Below are positions 32,818-44,655 of a stretch of DNA of 64,000 nucleotides, in pieces. Under the pieces are notes generated by a model. The model saw nothing but the letters and a program-made list of their open reading frames with translations. It searched no databases and had not been told where the DNA came from. A program made the translations under genes and the position numbers. Numbering within the stretch: position 1 is the first letter of the stretch; every line of letters begins with the position of its first letter. Origin of the DNA: Torreya grandis (Eukaryota; Streptophyta; Pinopsida; Cupressales; Taxaceae); the NCBI GenBank assembly GCA_037957365.1, contig JARHVA010003166.1, forward strand, positions 1-64,000, given 5' to 3'.

Positions 32818-34991
32818 TATTGGGTGAATATTTTGTCACCAGCTAACTGATGGGCAAAATAGGTTGTTTCAACCATAGTGTAAGGAGATTAGTTAGCCTA
32901 ATGTGCAGGTTTACCACATAAAAAGGGGACAAATCTCTCCTCTCATCAAGGAGAGGTTACCTATAACTATGAGGTGCTATATACTATATATGTATGTAGA
33001 AAATAACACTCAAGGGTAGGATAACACCATCCATCTCTCTTTTTTTAGAGATGATGTACACTGACAAAGGAGAAATCCTAGGTGATTTCTAGAGGTAATT
33101 CTCTTTTTAAAAAATTAATACTCAGTCAACAGCCAGATTCCTTCTTGGGTAGTAAAAGTAACTGGAACAGGGTGCAATAACCAGTAGAATGAGGTGTAGC
33201 ACAAAGTCTCCCCCTCAACTACCAAAGGGTGAAATACGAAGGACAATGAGGGCACAAATTCATCCCAAGGTCTTTTACATAGAAATAGAAAATAAACACA
33301 CTAAAGACAATTATGGAAGCACAAAGTCTTTCCATAGTCAGCTTAAGGACACCTTCTTGGTTACTTCCACTAGTCCTACTTATTTAATTAAATGGATAAT
33401 AATGCAATCAATAAATAGACATAAGAAAAATTTCCTCAACAACACAAGCTATTTCAGCACAAAGTATGAAAGGTCACTTGCTTTCTTATTCAAATAAAGA
33501 AATATGATTAACAATCTAAGCTCAAAGTCTCAAGAAATGCCTTTCAATTTGGGTAGAGTTTCACTTCTATATTAGAGAGATCTCTTTTGCATAAAAGAAG
33601 AGATTACAATATATAGCACCTAGAAATACTTGGTGCTTTGTTTCATAAAATGGTCCATGTTGTATTCAATGCCTTGAATGCATTTTTAGTTCTATCAAGG
33701 GGCCATGCTAAAATAGGGCATTAGCCTTAACTGTGGCATGTCAATTCATTCCAAATGTCTCCTTTTGAAGTATGGGCTGCCCGGTCCTTTTCCTAATATG
33801 TGCATAGCTATCCACTTCACCTTTACACAATGGAGAAAAATAAGCTACATCTTTGAGTGCTCACGCTCTCTGATGTCCACCTAGTGGACTATTTCACCTA
33901 CTGGAATAACTTTTGCACAAATATTTTTAGTCTTTTTGCATCGTTCCCTCTTTCCTCACCATGTCTTGTTGTATTTTGTCCTTTTCTTGGTGATCTGAGC
34001 TCTCAAGCTATCTTATCACTTTATGCTAGCTCATTCAGCTTCTCCTTCAGTTGTTCATTAAGTTTTGTCTTCAGGGTTCATGCCATATTTGAAAATAAAT
34101 AGGCCTTTCATTACCTTGAATTTGACATCTATGGGGACTTCACTGGTTGGTGGTCATTTGAACCACATTATACCTTAAACCTTTGAACATTGAACCATTT
34201 TGGTTCAAGGTTTAATGGTTCATTATCTTTCTAAGAATCCTTTGGTCCTTTGAAGTTTCTGGATCCTTTTCCTTTTTGTTGAACTTGTTGAACCTTTGAA
34301 CTCTTTTGGTTCAAGGTTAAATGGTCCATTATTTGTTCTTCGAATCCTTTGTTATTCTAAGTCTTTCAAACTTTAAGTCCTTTGAAGCTATTGAACTTTT
34401 TGAAGTGGTTGAACTTTGAACCTTTGAAGAACTTAACTCTTTAAGTCTGTTGATGTCATTAAACCTTTGAACCCGTTGAACCTTTAAACTTGTGGAGGCA
34501 GGGTTCAATGGTTCAATGGTTCAATTTTTTGTTTGAATCCCACTGATAAGTATTTTGATTGAACTTTGGCATTGAACCAACCTTGAATTTCCTAAGTGTT
34601 AGGAACTTGTTCCTTTGTGAGAGTTCGCCTGTTGAAGTCATTGAACCTGTTGAACCTGTGAGTCCCTTAGCTAAAAAAGTAAATACTCCAATAATGGAAT
34701 GAAAATTATTTCAAGTGAATATCCCCAGTGAATACTGAAGGTGAGATCAATTTTTTCTCCATCCACTAGAACTATGGACTCTATAGGCTTGCTTCTACAG
34801 ACTCTACAGGCTTGTTTCTACAGACTCCGAAGGCTTGTTTCTAAAAACTTTGTAGGCTTGGTTTTATGGACTCTGTAGGCTTGTTTCTCCTGAATCTTAC
34901 TATAGATGGCAGCTGTTATGAGATGATACAGTGGCATGTAGATATTTTATATATTGCCCCAAAAAATGAGTAACAGATTTTGGGAACAACA
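32818..34991 (-). repeat. Element C 5' LTR (right copy)
   Basis: 2,174 bp, from tattgggtgaat to gggaacaaca in plus-strand reading, homologous along its length to 27144-29342. The first base pair of the terminus has changed from TG to TA. It includes the second copy of the five 23-bp repeats (about 34775-34889) and of the ttgaac-rich block (34150-34520). Followed by ATGCT at 34992-34996. Confidence 0.93.
34775..34889. repeat. 23-bp tandem repeat, five units (C right LTR)
   Basis: Units such as gactctacaggcttgtttct plus three bases, at the same LTR position as the array at 29122-29230. Individual units differ between the two LTRs but the number is the same. Confidence 0.8.
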
Positions 34992-34996
34992 ATGCT

Positions 34997-35905
34997 AAAC
35001 ACTTTCACTTTAAGTCTATGCACCACAACACTTTTGAGTCAAGAAAAATAGTGTTATGTTGTCAAAATTGTAGGAAAACATCTTTGCCTTAGAGAGTTTT
35101 TGAAACAAACCTTTTTGTCATACCTTTTGGGTAGTATATCATCATTATGCTACCCAAAACATTTCAAATATTGTTTCATATACCTTCTTGCATAGGGTTC
35201 AAATTTGTTCATACATTTTAAGACCAATCCAAGTTTACTTTTATGATATTTTGTCTAAAATAGTTATACTATTCACTTTTGTCTAGCTTTTTTGTTAAAA
35301 GAACCTAGTTTTATACCATTTTTTGTGAGAAAATAAGTATTGTTAAAGTGCCTTTTATTTCATACCTTATACTTAGTGTATCAATTTCATGTCCAAGAAT
35401 CAAATGCCTAGTATTTATTAGAAGTGTTTCAAAATATGTTAGATTAAAAATTTCATATATTTTCAAAGTATAGCTTTTGACATCATTTGGCCAAGAGTCC
35501 TAACACATGCCTTGCTTGAGCCTAGATTTTCATGCTGCATTTGGCCAAAAGACCTAGCAACTTTTAAATTCCTAGATTAGACTGATTTGAAACACTTCAA
35601 CCTTAGAGTTTGGCATTTTAATTTTTAGGACCATTTACTTGTTTATCTTAATGTGACTAGTGAAACATTAAATACTTCATGCTAGCTTATTTCCTCACAA
35701 AACTTTGCATAAACTCTTTTATCAATTTGGCAAATCTAGACCAAGTTGGGACATCATCTATTTTAGACATTGTCCTTTTTAGAGTTTGTAGAACTCTTTG
35801 ACGTTTTATCATAAAGCATTGACTATGGATCCCAACATGCATTTCTACACTTGTAGTGGACTCATGTATAATCTAGGGATTAGTAATGTAGTTACATAAT
35901 AACAA
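34997..35905 (+). other. Element B leader, second part
   Basis: AT-rich non-coding DNA between the C insertion and the start of gag. No gene is seen. Together with 25421-27138 the leader is about 2.6 kb, long but in keeping with large Tat-type elements. Confidence 0.6.
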
Positions 35906-38900
35906 ATGGTGCAAGACCCCTATGTGGATAATATTGCTTATGAGATGGATTATTATCCCTCTTATAATACTCAATCAGGGGCTCAAAGCCAAGATCCATT
36001 AGCTAACTATTTGGTTAACACACCACCTTATTCAGAACAAGACCAAGACCAAACCACACAATACCTAAATATAATACCTATAGTGGATGATCTAGTACTT
36101 CAATAGTCATATTTTACTAATACAACTTCCACGTATGATCCATTTTTATTTGAAAAACATTTTTTAGAGAACAAAGATAAGATTTTTCTTAGAGCCATAG
36201 AGGTTGGGGCCAAGTTTCCAGCAGACTTCCCCCATGAAAATTTACCAAGACTAGTAAGAGTGTCCCACAATATCATATATGATCAACATGATTCTTCTAG
36301 AAATCCTATGGCTCTAGTCTAAACAACGTACCAAGATCTTAATATATCTAATCAAGGAAAAAACATCATGGAAGATCAATTTAACCAAATGTAGATAGTA
36401 TATCAAACCTACCTGAATCTAGAACATGATTTCATTTAGATGAACATGGTAAATAAGCCTTTCATTAACCTAGTTCTTTCAACAGGAGTGTTGATAGAGT
36501 TAATTGGGCAAGAGAATCTAAATTTTGACTCATTCATACAAATCACTTTATAGATAACTTGATGCATATGCCTATTATCAAAGAAGTGTCTTCAACCTTT
36601 GCACAAAATAATTAACCCAACATAGTAGAAAATGTGCAAACAACATCTAATCTCCATCAAAGTGGTACTAACATGCAAAAAATTAGCCAACAACATATGC
36701 CTATAGTTAATTCTATGAATAGGTCATCATACTAGGGAATAGGAGTTTATGTACCCCAACCTCAACTAGTTGCTTCCTCAAGTGTTCAACCTATGGGATT
36801 AGGTAATTGAAAAATGGCTAATGTCACACCTCAATGATAGAATGTGATGAACCCTACTCCTCCTTAGTAGGTAACAAGTACTATTCCACAATAATAGGCA
36901 TAATCTAGTGTATCAACATAATAGAGGACAAATAAATTTACACCTTAATTAGGGGCAACTAATGTTCCACCTCACCAGGTAATGATGAACATACCTATTT
37001 AGTCATAGACTAATATGCTAATCCCAAACCAAGCAATGAATAGTAAAAAATGTGCAAATATGGGTCAATGATAGATGCTAAATATATAACCTACTTTCAC
37101 TTCCTCATAGGGATTTATGCAACAAGGAGGTCCCCATGTTTCTCAAGTACCTACTAGATAATCATTGGTTCAAAATATGCCATAAATCTAGAGACATGGT
37201 CTTGGTCCACAAGTTTCTACTCAATAGCAAGGTTCAATTAGTTGGCAACATGTCCCTTTTCAACCACAGTAGGAATAGTATAGTTATATCCCTCTGGCCC
37301 AACCAAAAAATCCTCTAAGTCAAACCTTTATCACCAACCTAAACTAGAATATCACACACTAAGTGTGCAATTTTCAAGTATATTTTAATCCACATATGCA
37401 TATTCTTGGTCCATTCCCCAACAAAACTAATGTACCCCAATAGGTATCTCCATCATACCTTGGTCAAAGTGTTCCACTTGTGACCTCTCAACCATCTATC
37501 CAAACATAAATTCTCTCTCAAACTAATACTTCATCCAATTTCATATCCCAAGAATTGTAATAGATAAAGGATGTAATTGCTACCATTCAAGATGGTAAAC
37601 AAACTAAAAAGTTTAAATTGGATGAAATATGTTCCTATCCATTCAACATGGAGTATTTGTAGATACCATTTCTTCTAAGATATGAACCACCAAAATTTGA
37701 TAAATACAAAGGGAAAGGTGACCCTAAGGCTTGTTTGACCTAATTCTTTGTCGCATGTCAACTAGTGGCATATAATGATATATACCTTTTACTATTGTTT
37801 CCAAGAAGATTGGTTGGACAAGCCTTGGAGTGGTTTTTGAAGTTCCCCAAAAATTAAGTAACAAATTTTGATGATCTTTCTAATAAGTTTGTGTAGCACT
37901 TTGCCTATAATCTTGAGCATGAGATTTCATTAGTGGATTTAATGCAAAAAAAGCAAACAAATGATGAGAGTTTTGCAAGTTATTTATAGTGATATAGATC
38001 CTTTGTGAGCTATTTCACCCATAGTTTACCAGATAAACAATTAGCTACTATGTTTATCAAAAATTTGCATAGTGAGATAGATTATTATTTGGAACTACAA
38101 TGTGCACATATGTTCAAGGAGATCATTGATAAAGGTTTTTTGATCGAGAGGGTGCTCATAAATAAAGGAATCATCAAGCTTACTTCAACTAATCAAAGTC
38201 AAGGTACCAATTAGGGAAATGGCCAACATCCCATCCAAGCACAAACATCATAACCGGCACTGGCCAATAACCATGAAAGATCGAATCAATTCAACTGAAA
38301 TAGAAATGTTGTGGGAAATAGAGTAACTGGGTCCCATCATGTCTAAATGGTGCAAACATCATTTGCAACACATTTTTATCTTGCTCCTACCCAAAAACCT
38401 CTCCAACTAATACTACAAGCACAACAACCAAAACATTCACAATAAATATAATAGCCATTACCATTGCAAACCCCTCCTCTTAGAAGAACTATACCTGCAC
38501 ATCGCATTTTTAGTGACCTAGGAGAACCTATTGAGCATGTATTTTACAAGATTGTTTCTACTAATCTAATTATTTATCTCATAACAAAGTATTATCCATA
38601 AGGCATTCCTTATCTTGATTGGTACTATGAAAATGAATTATGTGACTATCATCAAGTCAATGGGCATAATATACAAAGATGTGTCTAAATCAAGCATTTA
38701 ATTGAGATTATGTTGGATAATGGAGAGATAAAATTGGATAATGGTGATTCCAATTCTAATAAAACTTTTGGGATTTATCAAAAATCCTTTCCTCAATATA
38801 ACAATCAATAAAAACAACGGCTAGTGCAACAACAAAATCAATAGTATCAAAATCAAAGGTTGAACCAATAGAATCAACAAAATCAATAACAAAACCCACA

Positions 38901-39655
38901 ACAAAATAATGGAAAAAACCAAGGTCTGCATGGTAATAACCAACAAACCTACCATGTAGTTGTACATGACTACACTAGGGTTGTAGGTCATATTGTAGGA
39001 GGTAATGTTAATACCATCTCCCTTAATCCTAGACCAAGTATGAATCAGCCTAGACCATTGCTAAACAAAAATATTCAGTCAAATTACATGGATAATCCTT
39101 TTTTCACTTAGGAGTGCATACAAGCAAACCAAAAACCTAGGACTTCCCCTTTTGGACCTTATATCACCAACTTGTTCTTACCACATGACCACATGTAAGT
39201 GCACTGACAACTGAGACTTGTCATGTCTAGTCCCACATCATTCCCAAGATCAGTTAGTAATAATTTTCCAATATTTAATCTTGATAATTAAATCACAACT
39301 TAGAGGTCAAAGATTACTATCCCAGGCCTACAACCATCTGCCACATTACCTATCATCTAACTAATCATTCAGCCTCAAAATAAACCATTCACTACTGACC
39401 AAGATAAGAAGTTTGATATTATGGAATAATTGCAAAAAACACTAGCACAAATTTCTATTTTATATTTTCTACAAACATCAATAATCCACAAAAACATCTT
39501 GAATTATTTTTTGACCCAATCCACTATTGCTAGTGACATATCCCCTAATAATGTTCAAGCTTTGGTTGGACACCTAGCTCTAGCCCAACAAGTCACATTC
39601 AACCAAAGTGATATGTCTTCTCTTAGCTCACTCCATAATAACCCATTATACATAT
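35906..39655 (+). pseudogene. Element B gag, Gln-rich, with zinc knuckle
   Basis: The start MVQDPYVDNIAYEMDYYPSY is followed by a long Gln/Asn/Pro-rich head. From about 37580 the Retrotrans_gag domain reads ICSYPFNMEYL, PKFDKYKGKGDPKACLT, LLLFPRRLVGQALEWFLKFP, FAYNLEHEISLVDLMQKKQ, DESFASYL and LPDKQLATMFIKNLHSEIDY (38005-38214). A knuckle CDYHQVNGHNIQRC occurs near 38640-38690. Very many stops interrupt it, mostly TAG and TAA within Gln-rich runs where CAG or CAA would fit. The knuckle of the CxxHxxxGHxxxxC type and the -LEWFLKFP block agree with the protease and pol of the same element. Confidence 0.78.
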
Positions 39656-39678
39656 AAGTTTATATTAAATGGCATAAA

Positions 39679-40101
39679 GTGAAATGTTTCTTTATTGACA
39701 ATGGATCTGGCCTCAAAATAGTGCCTCTAAAGCTCATCAAGCTTATTCGGTACACAATGGAAAATCTCCAACCAAAAATAATAACTATCAAATCCTATGA
39801 TAATCAGGAAAGGGAATCACAAGGCACCAGTAGTTTTCCAGTTATCATTGGGCCTTTAACCCATGATACACTTTTCCATGTGCTTGATCTTGAGTTATCT
39901 TACAATATGCTTCTAGGGAGGCCTTGTTTACATGATATTCATGTAGTCCCATCAATGCTACATCAATGTATCAAGTTTTACCACTCAAGGATGGAAGTGA
40001 ATATTGTACGAGATTTACACCCGTATGAACATTGCAAGCATCTTGAGGCTAAATTTCAAAGCTATAATTATCAATATGGTATGAATCCAAGTTCCAAATA
40101 G
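39679..40101 (+). pseudogene. Element B aspartic protease
   Basis: The best-kept protease in the window: 140 open codons. It begins KCFFIDNGSGLKIVPLKLIK with the catalytic DNGS at 39697-39708, continues TIKSYDNQERESQGTSSFPV and IIGPLTHDTLFHVLDLELSY, then NMLLGRPCLHDIHVVPSMLH and QCIKFYH. This follows the plant gypsy pattern DxGSxLNxxPL, RAYDNxxR, FHVLDxxxSYNxLLGRPWIH and VPSTLHQ almost throughout; only Trp to Cys in RPWIH is unusual. It is closed by TAG at 40099-40101. The acidic linker to reverse transcriptase follows. Confidence 0.85.
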
Positions 40102-41290
40102 GAGAAAGGAAAGGCCATACTTATTGATCCTTCACTAGATAATTACATAGATCCTAATACCTTGGATTCCCTTTCCCACATGCCACCTCTTAAAGCTTCT
40201 AATCATTTCACATTTTAGATAATGGACTAGGAGAGTGTGTGACCCATGGTACATTTCATTTTTCCAATCTTCCTTAGAATTTGAAAGCCTTTGGGTGACC
40301 TAAAGTCACCCCACATATGCATTGGCAATAGAAGAATAAAGATAAGGGGTCTATCACATTTGTACCAGCATCTAGCCTAGAACCTAACCCTCTTGAAGGC
40401 GATGAATCATGGTTATATAATGACAACCAAGATGATTGTTATAAAAATTCCAAGTATCCTATTCTCAATAGGATCATGGAGCATCACAATTATGAAGGAA
40501 GAGGCCTCAAACCAAATCAATAAGGAACCATTAAGCCAATTTCCATGACTAAGTATGAATGACCTATGGACTTAGATTTAAACTGTCTAAGGGTGACTTC
40601 ACATATCTTATTCAAAATCCATCACTAGAGACTAGTGATGATGATGTCAAAAGTGAAGTAGAGTCTGATCATAACCTCACCTTTGATAACCCAGCTGAAA
40701 CCAACATATTTGATAACAATGCCATTTTTACCCTTACCTTGGCCATTCGTTATAATCCATTACCATTATATTATCCCCAACTAACAGATTGAAACCAACA
40801 AGAATCTAGTCTTCCAATTGATGAGTTATATAATGATGAGGAATTCTATGAATTTTAAATCCTTAGAGATAATGTTATATTGGGAGATCACAAATCAAGG
40901 TTCTCAATCACATTAGATCATGTAGTGTATTTTAGAGAGCGAGTGAACACCCTTAGCCAAAAACAAATAAGTAAAACATTGAGTTCCCAAAGTGAAAACC
41001 TCTTTGAGGCACTTTTTGACCAAGGAAAAAATAAAGATAAAGGCCATTCTAGTGGTGAAAACCTACTTCAGGTGCCATTAGATGGGGGTATTCATTCTTT
41101 TTTGAATTTAGATTAGGAAACCACCAATGATGAACTTGCATGTGGATCAGAGTTTAGCTTTGATAAATAAAAAGTATTTTATCAAATTCTTCAAGAATTT
41201 TCAACTATTTTTTTTACATGGCTAGATCTCCCATTAGGGGACTCAAATTCATCATACCTAGGAGAAGTTGAAGATCAAGTCCTAATGTAG
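40102..41290 (+). pseudogene. Element B protease-RT linker
   Basis: Two acidic, low-complexity open pieces (40559-40792 and 40880-41116) and decayed DNA lie between protease and reverse transcriptase. They are rich in Asp, Glu, Asn and Ser, with no recognisable domain. A polyprotein linker of this kind is usual in the group, so I do not treat the pieces as separate genes. Confidence 0.55.
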
Positions 41291-42350
41291 GACCCTAACA
41301 TAATTCAACAATTTAAGTCGCTACCTACTCTCCTAGAAGATGGTTTGACCCTTCTATTCAATGCTAAAATAAAGGTAAATATGAAGACTCCATCAGATTT
41401 GAAATGGATAAAGTTAGGTGTATCCCTTATTGAGGAGTAATGTGACATCTTTGTAGCTCTATTGAGAGAGTTTGTGGATATTTTTTCGTGGGCCTATTTT
41501 AACATGCTAGGTTTAGACCTTGCCTTGGTTCTGCACCACTTTATGGTTAATATTAACACCAAAATGGTAAAAAAAACTATGTAAGATGCATTATCATATT
41601 ACTATATTGGTAAATAAAGAGTTGGAAAAACTCTTAGAAGCAGGATGTATCAGATCCATTGACTACTTAGAATGGATCTCTAATGTGGTACCTATTAGTA
41701 AAAAACCTAAAGGGATCAAAATTTGTACTAAGTTTTGAGACATCAACAAATCTTATCCTAAAGATGATTTTAACTTACCTAATATCAACATGATCATCAA
41801 ATCCATGGCCTATTATGAAATAATTTCACTCATGGATGGATTTTTAGGATACAGCCAGATCAAAATGGCACCAAAAGACCAACATAAGACAACATTCACC
41901 ACTTCATGGGGAACATTTTGTTATTAGGTAATGCCATTTATCCTTAAGAATGTTGGAGCTACATATAAAAGGGCCATGAATATTATATTCCATGATATGA
42001 TGCATGATATTGTTGAAGACTATGTCGATGACATATTAGAAAAATCCAAAACTAGGGCCGACCATCTAGCAATACTACGTAATATATTTGAAAGATTATG
42101 GGAGTACAAAGTTAGACTCAATCCAAAGAAATGTGTGTTTGGTGTAAATTCAGGAAAATTACTTAGCTTCATCATGTCTCATAGAGGTATTGAAGTTAAT
42201 CTAGCTAAAGTCCATGCTATAACTAAGATGGCACCACCAACCAATTTGAATCAACTTTGTAGTTTACAAGGTAAGATCCAGTCCATCCAATGCTTCATCT
42301 CTCAGTTAGTAGATAAGTACCATCCATTTACACACTTTTTAAATAAATGA
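41291..42350 (+). pseudogene. Element B reverse transcriptase
   Basis: The gypsy reverse transcriptase. Frame blocks: FVDIFSWAYFNMLGLDLALV (N-terminal), ELEKLLEAGCIRSIDYLEWI, SNVVPISKKPKGIKICTKF, DINKSYPKDDFNLPNI, SLMDGFLGYSQIKMAPKDQH, KTTFTTSWGTFCY, then from 41931 MPFILKNVGATYKRAMNIIF, EDYVDDILEKSKTR (YVDD at 42021-42032), RLNPKKCVFGVNSGKLLSFI and RGIEVN. Nearly every canonical residue is present, including the catalytic YVDD. Known defects are TGA where Arg should follow KF, TAG after TFCY where Arg is expected, and a frameshift near 41580. MPFGLKN has become MPFILKN. Confidence 0.9.
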
Positions 42351-42860
42351 GATACAATTCACTGGGATGAACACTACCAAATATCTTTTAAACAACTCAA
42401 AGACTATCTAATTAATCTACCTATTTTATTACCTCCTATGCCAGGAAAACCATTTTTGGTATACCTTTTAGCTATCGATCATGCTTTTGGGGCACTCTTG
42501 GCTCAACATGATGAAAAAGGAAATGAGCACATTGTATATTACGTAAGTCATATCTTGGTTACATATGAACATAATTATACACCTATTGAAAAAGCTTGTC
42601 TAGCCATGGTCTTCATAGATTAGAAACTACACCATTACATGTTAAATAATAAGACCATGGTCATTTCAAAATTAGATCCACTCAAGTATCTACTATCTAA
42701 AATTTCTTTTCAAGGAATAATGGCTAAATGGATCATGCTTATTAGTGAGTTTGACATATAGTATATTAATCAAAAGGCAATAGGGGATAAGTTCTTATAG
42801 ATCAACTTGTTGAAGCACCTCTCATAGACACATAACCACTCACATTTTAATTTCTTGATG
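42351..42860 (+). pseudogene. Element B RNase H (first)
   Basis: Continues the reverse-transcriptase frame after a TGA. IHWDEHYQISFKQLKDYL, then LPILLPPMPGKPFLVYLLAI, DHAFGALLAQHDEKGNEHIV, YYVSHILVTYEHNYTPIEKA and CLAMVFID (42438-42623), then ISKLDPLKYLLSK and AKWIMLISEFDI. This is the canonical gypsy RNase H with its YxPIEKxCLA block. Stops fall after FID and FDI, and at INQKAI. DHAFGALL retains the DxxxGxxL pattern. Confidence 0.85.
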
Positions 42861-43310
42861 AATTTATCATGACTGTCATTGACACATCCTTTGAGGAGCA
42901 ACCTTGGAAACTATATTTTGATGGTTCATTCACTACACATGGATCAAGGGTAGACCTAATGTTTATTACACCATAGGATGATCTAATACCTAAATCATTC
43001 AAAATTAGCTTTCCTTGTACAAACAATATGGTCGAGTATGAAGCACTTGTTGTATAACTTTGGCAAGTAGTGCATTGGAATATATCTCATCTTCAAGTTT
43101 ATGGTGATTCTCAATTAATCATCGATCAGGTCACATATCATGTTTAGACCAAAGATGACAAGCTAGTTCTATATAAGGTCATGGTTGACACTCTTAAGTG
43201 ACAAATTGCTAATATTGAATTTGAACACATATCAAGGGCTAGTAACAGAACTATAGATGCCATAGATACTATTGGCTCTATGATTTGATAAATAGATAAA
43301 GCTAGAAAGT
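42861..43310 (+). pseudogene. Element B archaeal-type RNase H (second)
   Basis: A second RNase H-like domain between the first RNase H and integrase. The frame reads WKLYFDGSFTTHGSRVDLMF, PKSFKISFPCTNNMVEYEAL, VV and LQVYGDSQLIIDQVTYHV, then FEHISRASNRTIDAIDTIGS. It matches the FDGSxTxxGxG, CTNNxAEYEAL and GDSxLVIxQV blocks. The catalytic Asp (FDGS), Glu (VEYEA) and Asp (GDSQ) are readable. A domain of this kind in this position is the hallmark of Tat-lineage gypsy elements. The homologous domain in element C follows the protease directly. Confidence 0.85.
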
Positions 43311-43419
43311 ATCAATTCCTCATCAAAAATTTATCAACACCAGCTCATGAACCTTCAACTATTGCTATGATTTATGATATTGTTGGTCCTAATTCTATCT
43401 AGTACTCAAACCTTTAAAA

Positions 43420-44335
43420 CTACCTTAATGACCAAGTTATTCCACCTAACCTATCTCAAAAACAAAACAAATCCTTCATTCATCATTTCACTTGTTATAA
43501 TCTACTTGGCTCCACCCTTTACCGTCATAGTTTTGATGGAACTCTGCTTCATTGTTTAACTTTGGCAGAGTCTACATTGGCATTAAGAGAAATTCATGGA
43601 GTATGTGGTGCTCATTCTAGTGGGGTAGTCCTATCCAAAAAGATTTTATGTATTGGTTATTATTAGGCCATAATGGATGTAGATGTCATTGCCTATGTAA
43701 AAAAGTGTGACAAATGTCAACGTCACGCTAATCTGATTCATGACCTAGAAAAAACTGTAAAATTGATGTTGACACCATGGCCATTTCTTACATGGGGACT
43801 TGACCTCATTGGGAAGATTAACCCCAATTCATCTGATGGCCATAAACATATCCTTACCACCACTGAGTATTTCACTAAGTGGGTTGAAGCTATACCCCTC
43901 ACTTACATGACTAGAAAGTAAATTTCCAAATTCATTTTCAACCACCTCATTTTCCACTATGGTATCCCCTCTGACATTATATCTAATAATAGAGGATCAT
44001 TCAAGAATAAGAATTTAGAATAGCCATGTATTAAATACAACATCACCCAACATTTTTATACAACATATTACCCTTAAGGTAATGGCCAAGCTAAGGCATC
44101 CAACAAAACCTTCGTCAACATTCTCAAAAATATTATTAATGATGCCGATCATGATTGACACCTCCAAATATTCCTTTCCCTTTAAGCATATCATACCAAT
44201 CATCATAACCTCATAAGATCCACTCCATACTCACTTGTTTATGGTACTAAATCCATCCTTACCATTGAGTTGAATTAATTTCACCACACCTCTCTTTCAA
44301 GCATGTTTTGGATGATCATGACTATCGAGTAGCTT
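43420..44335 (+). pseudogene. Element B integrase core
   Basis: The zinc part reads REIHGVCGAH and, in 43673-43921, MDVDVIAYVKKCDKCQRHAN. The core continues TPWPFLTWGLDLIGKINPNS (first Asp), HKHILTTTEYFTKWVEAIPL, FNHLIFHYGIPSDIISNNRG and GNGQAKASNKTFVNILKN. The first catalytic Asp is present, the second (usual SDNG) has become Asn in SNNR at about 43983-43994, and the third (usual GQAEASNK) has become Lys near 44092. Both changes are G-to-A. Thus two of the three catalytic residues are lost in addition to several stops. The tail YHTNHHNLIRSTPYSLVYGT matches the family. Confidence 0.88.
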
Positions 44336-44655
44336 GCCTGTAAGAGCTAAATCTACTTGATGAAAAATAGATAGTTGTGCTCAATAATATTCAAGCATAT
44401 GAGAATTGACTCAAAGGCAACTATAATCATCATGTTAAGTATAAAACATTTGAACTTGGTGATCTTGTTATTAAAGAAAACCAAAAGAATATCATGGCTA
44501 AGAAGAAGCATAAAGTAGAATTCAAACCAAACTAGATAGGGTATTTCATCATCATTGTAGATTATGGATCAGGAGCATACAGGCTTGACACACTAGATAA
44601 TGATGAACTTCAAGAGCTGATGAATATTATTCATCTTAAGTGGTATTATGCTTGA
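44336..44655 (+). pseudogene. Element B integrase C-terminal domain
   Basis: The frame reads YNHHVKYKTFELGDLVIKEN, KKKHKVEFKPN, then after TAG, IGYFIIIVDYGSGAYRLDTL and IHLKWYYA before a stop. This is the integrase tail of Tat-type elements, whose usual form has GDLVLRK, FxPNWEGPFxI, GAYRL and HLRKYYA. TAG stands where the family has Trp. It ends pol; the 2.3-kb 3' non-coding region follows. Confidence 0.82.

Larger units (their letters stand above)
27144..34991 (-). mobile_element. Element C: RT-less Ty3/gypsy (Tat-like) element nested in B
   Basis: A 7,848-bp minus-strand element with complete LTRs (2,199 and 2,174 bp), the 5-bp duplication ATGCT, a primer site next to its 5' LTR, and a coding region of only about 3.2 kb. 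On the minus strand the LTR reads TGTTG...CAACA. The coding part holds gag, protease, an archaeal-type RNase H and a tail like the end of a gypsy pol, but no reverse transcriptase, no first RNase H and no integrase core. Clean LTRs and target duplication show it still transposed, presumably using proteins supplied by another element. Confidence 0.92.
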
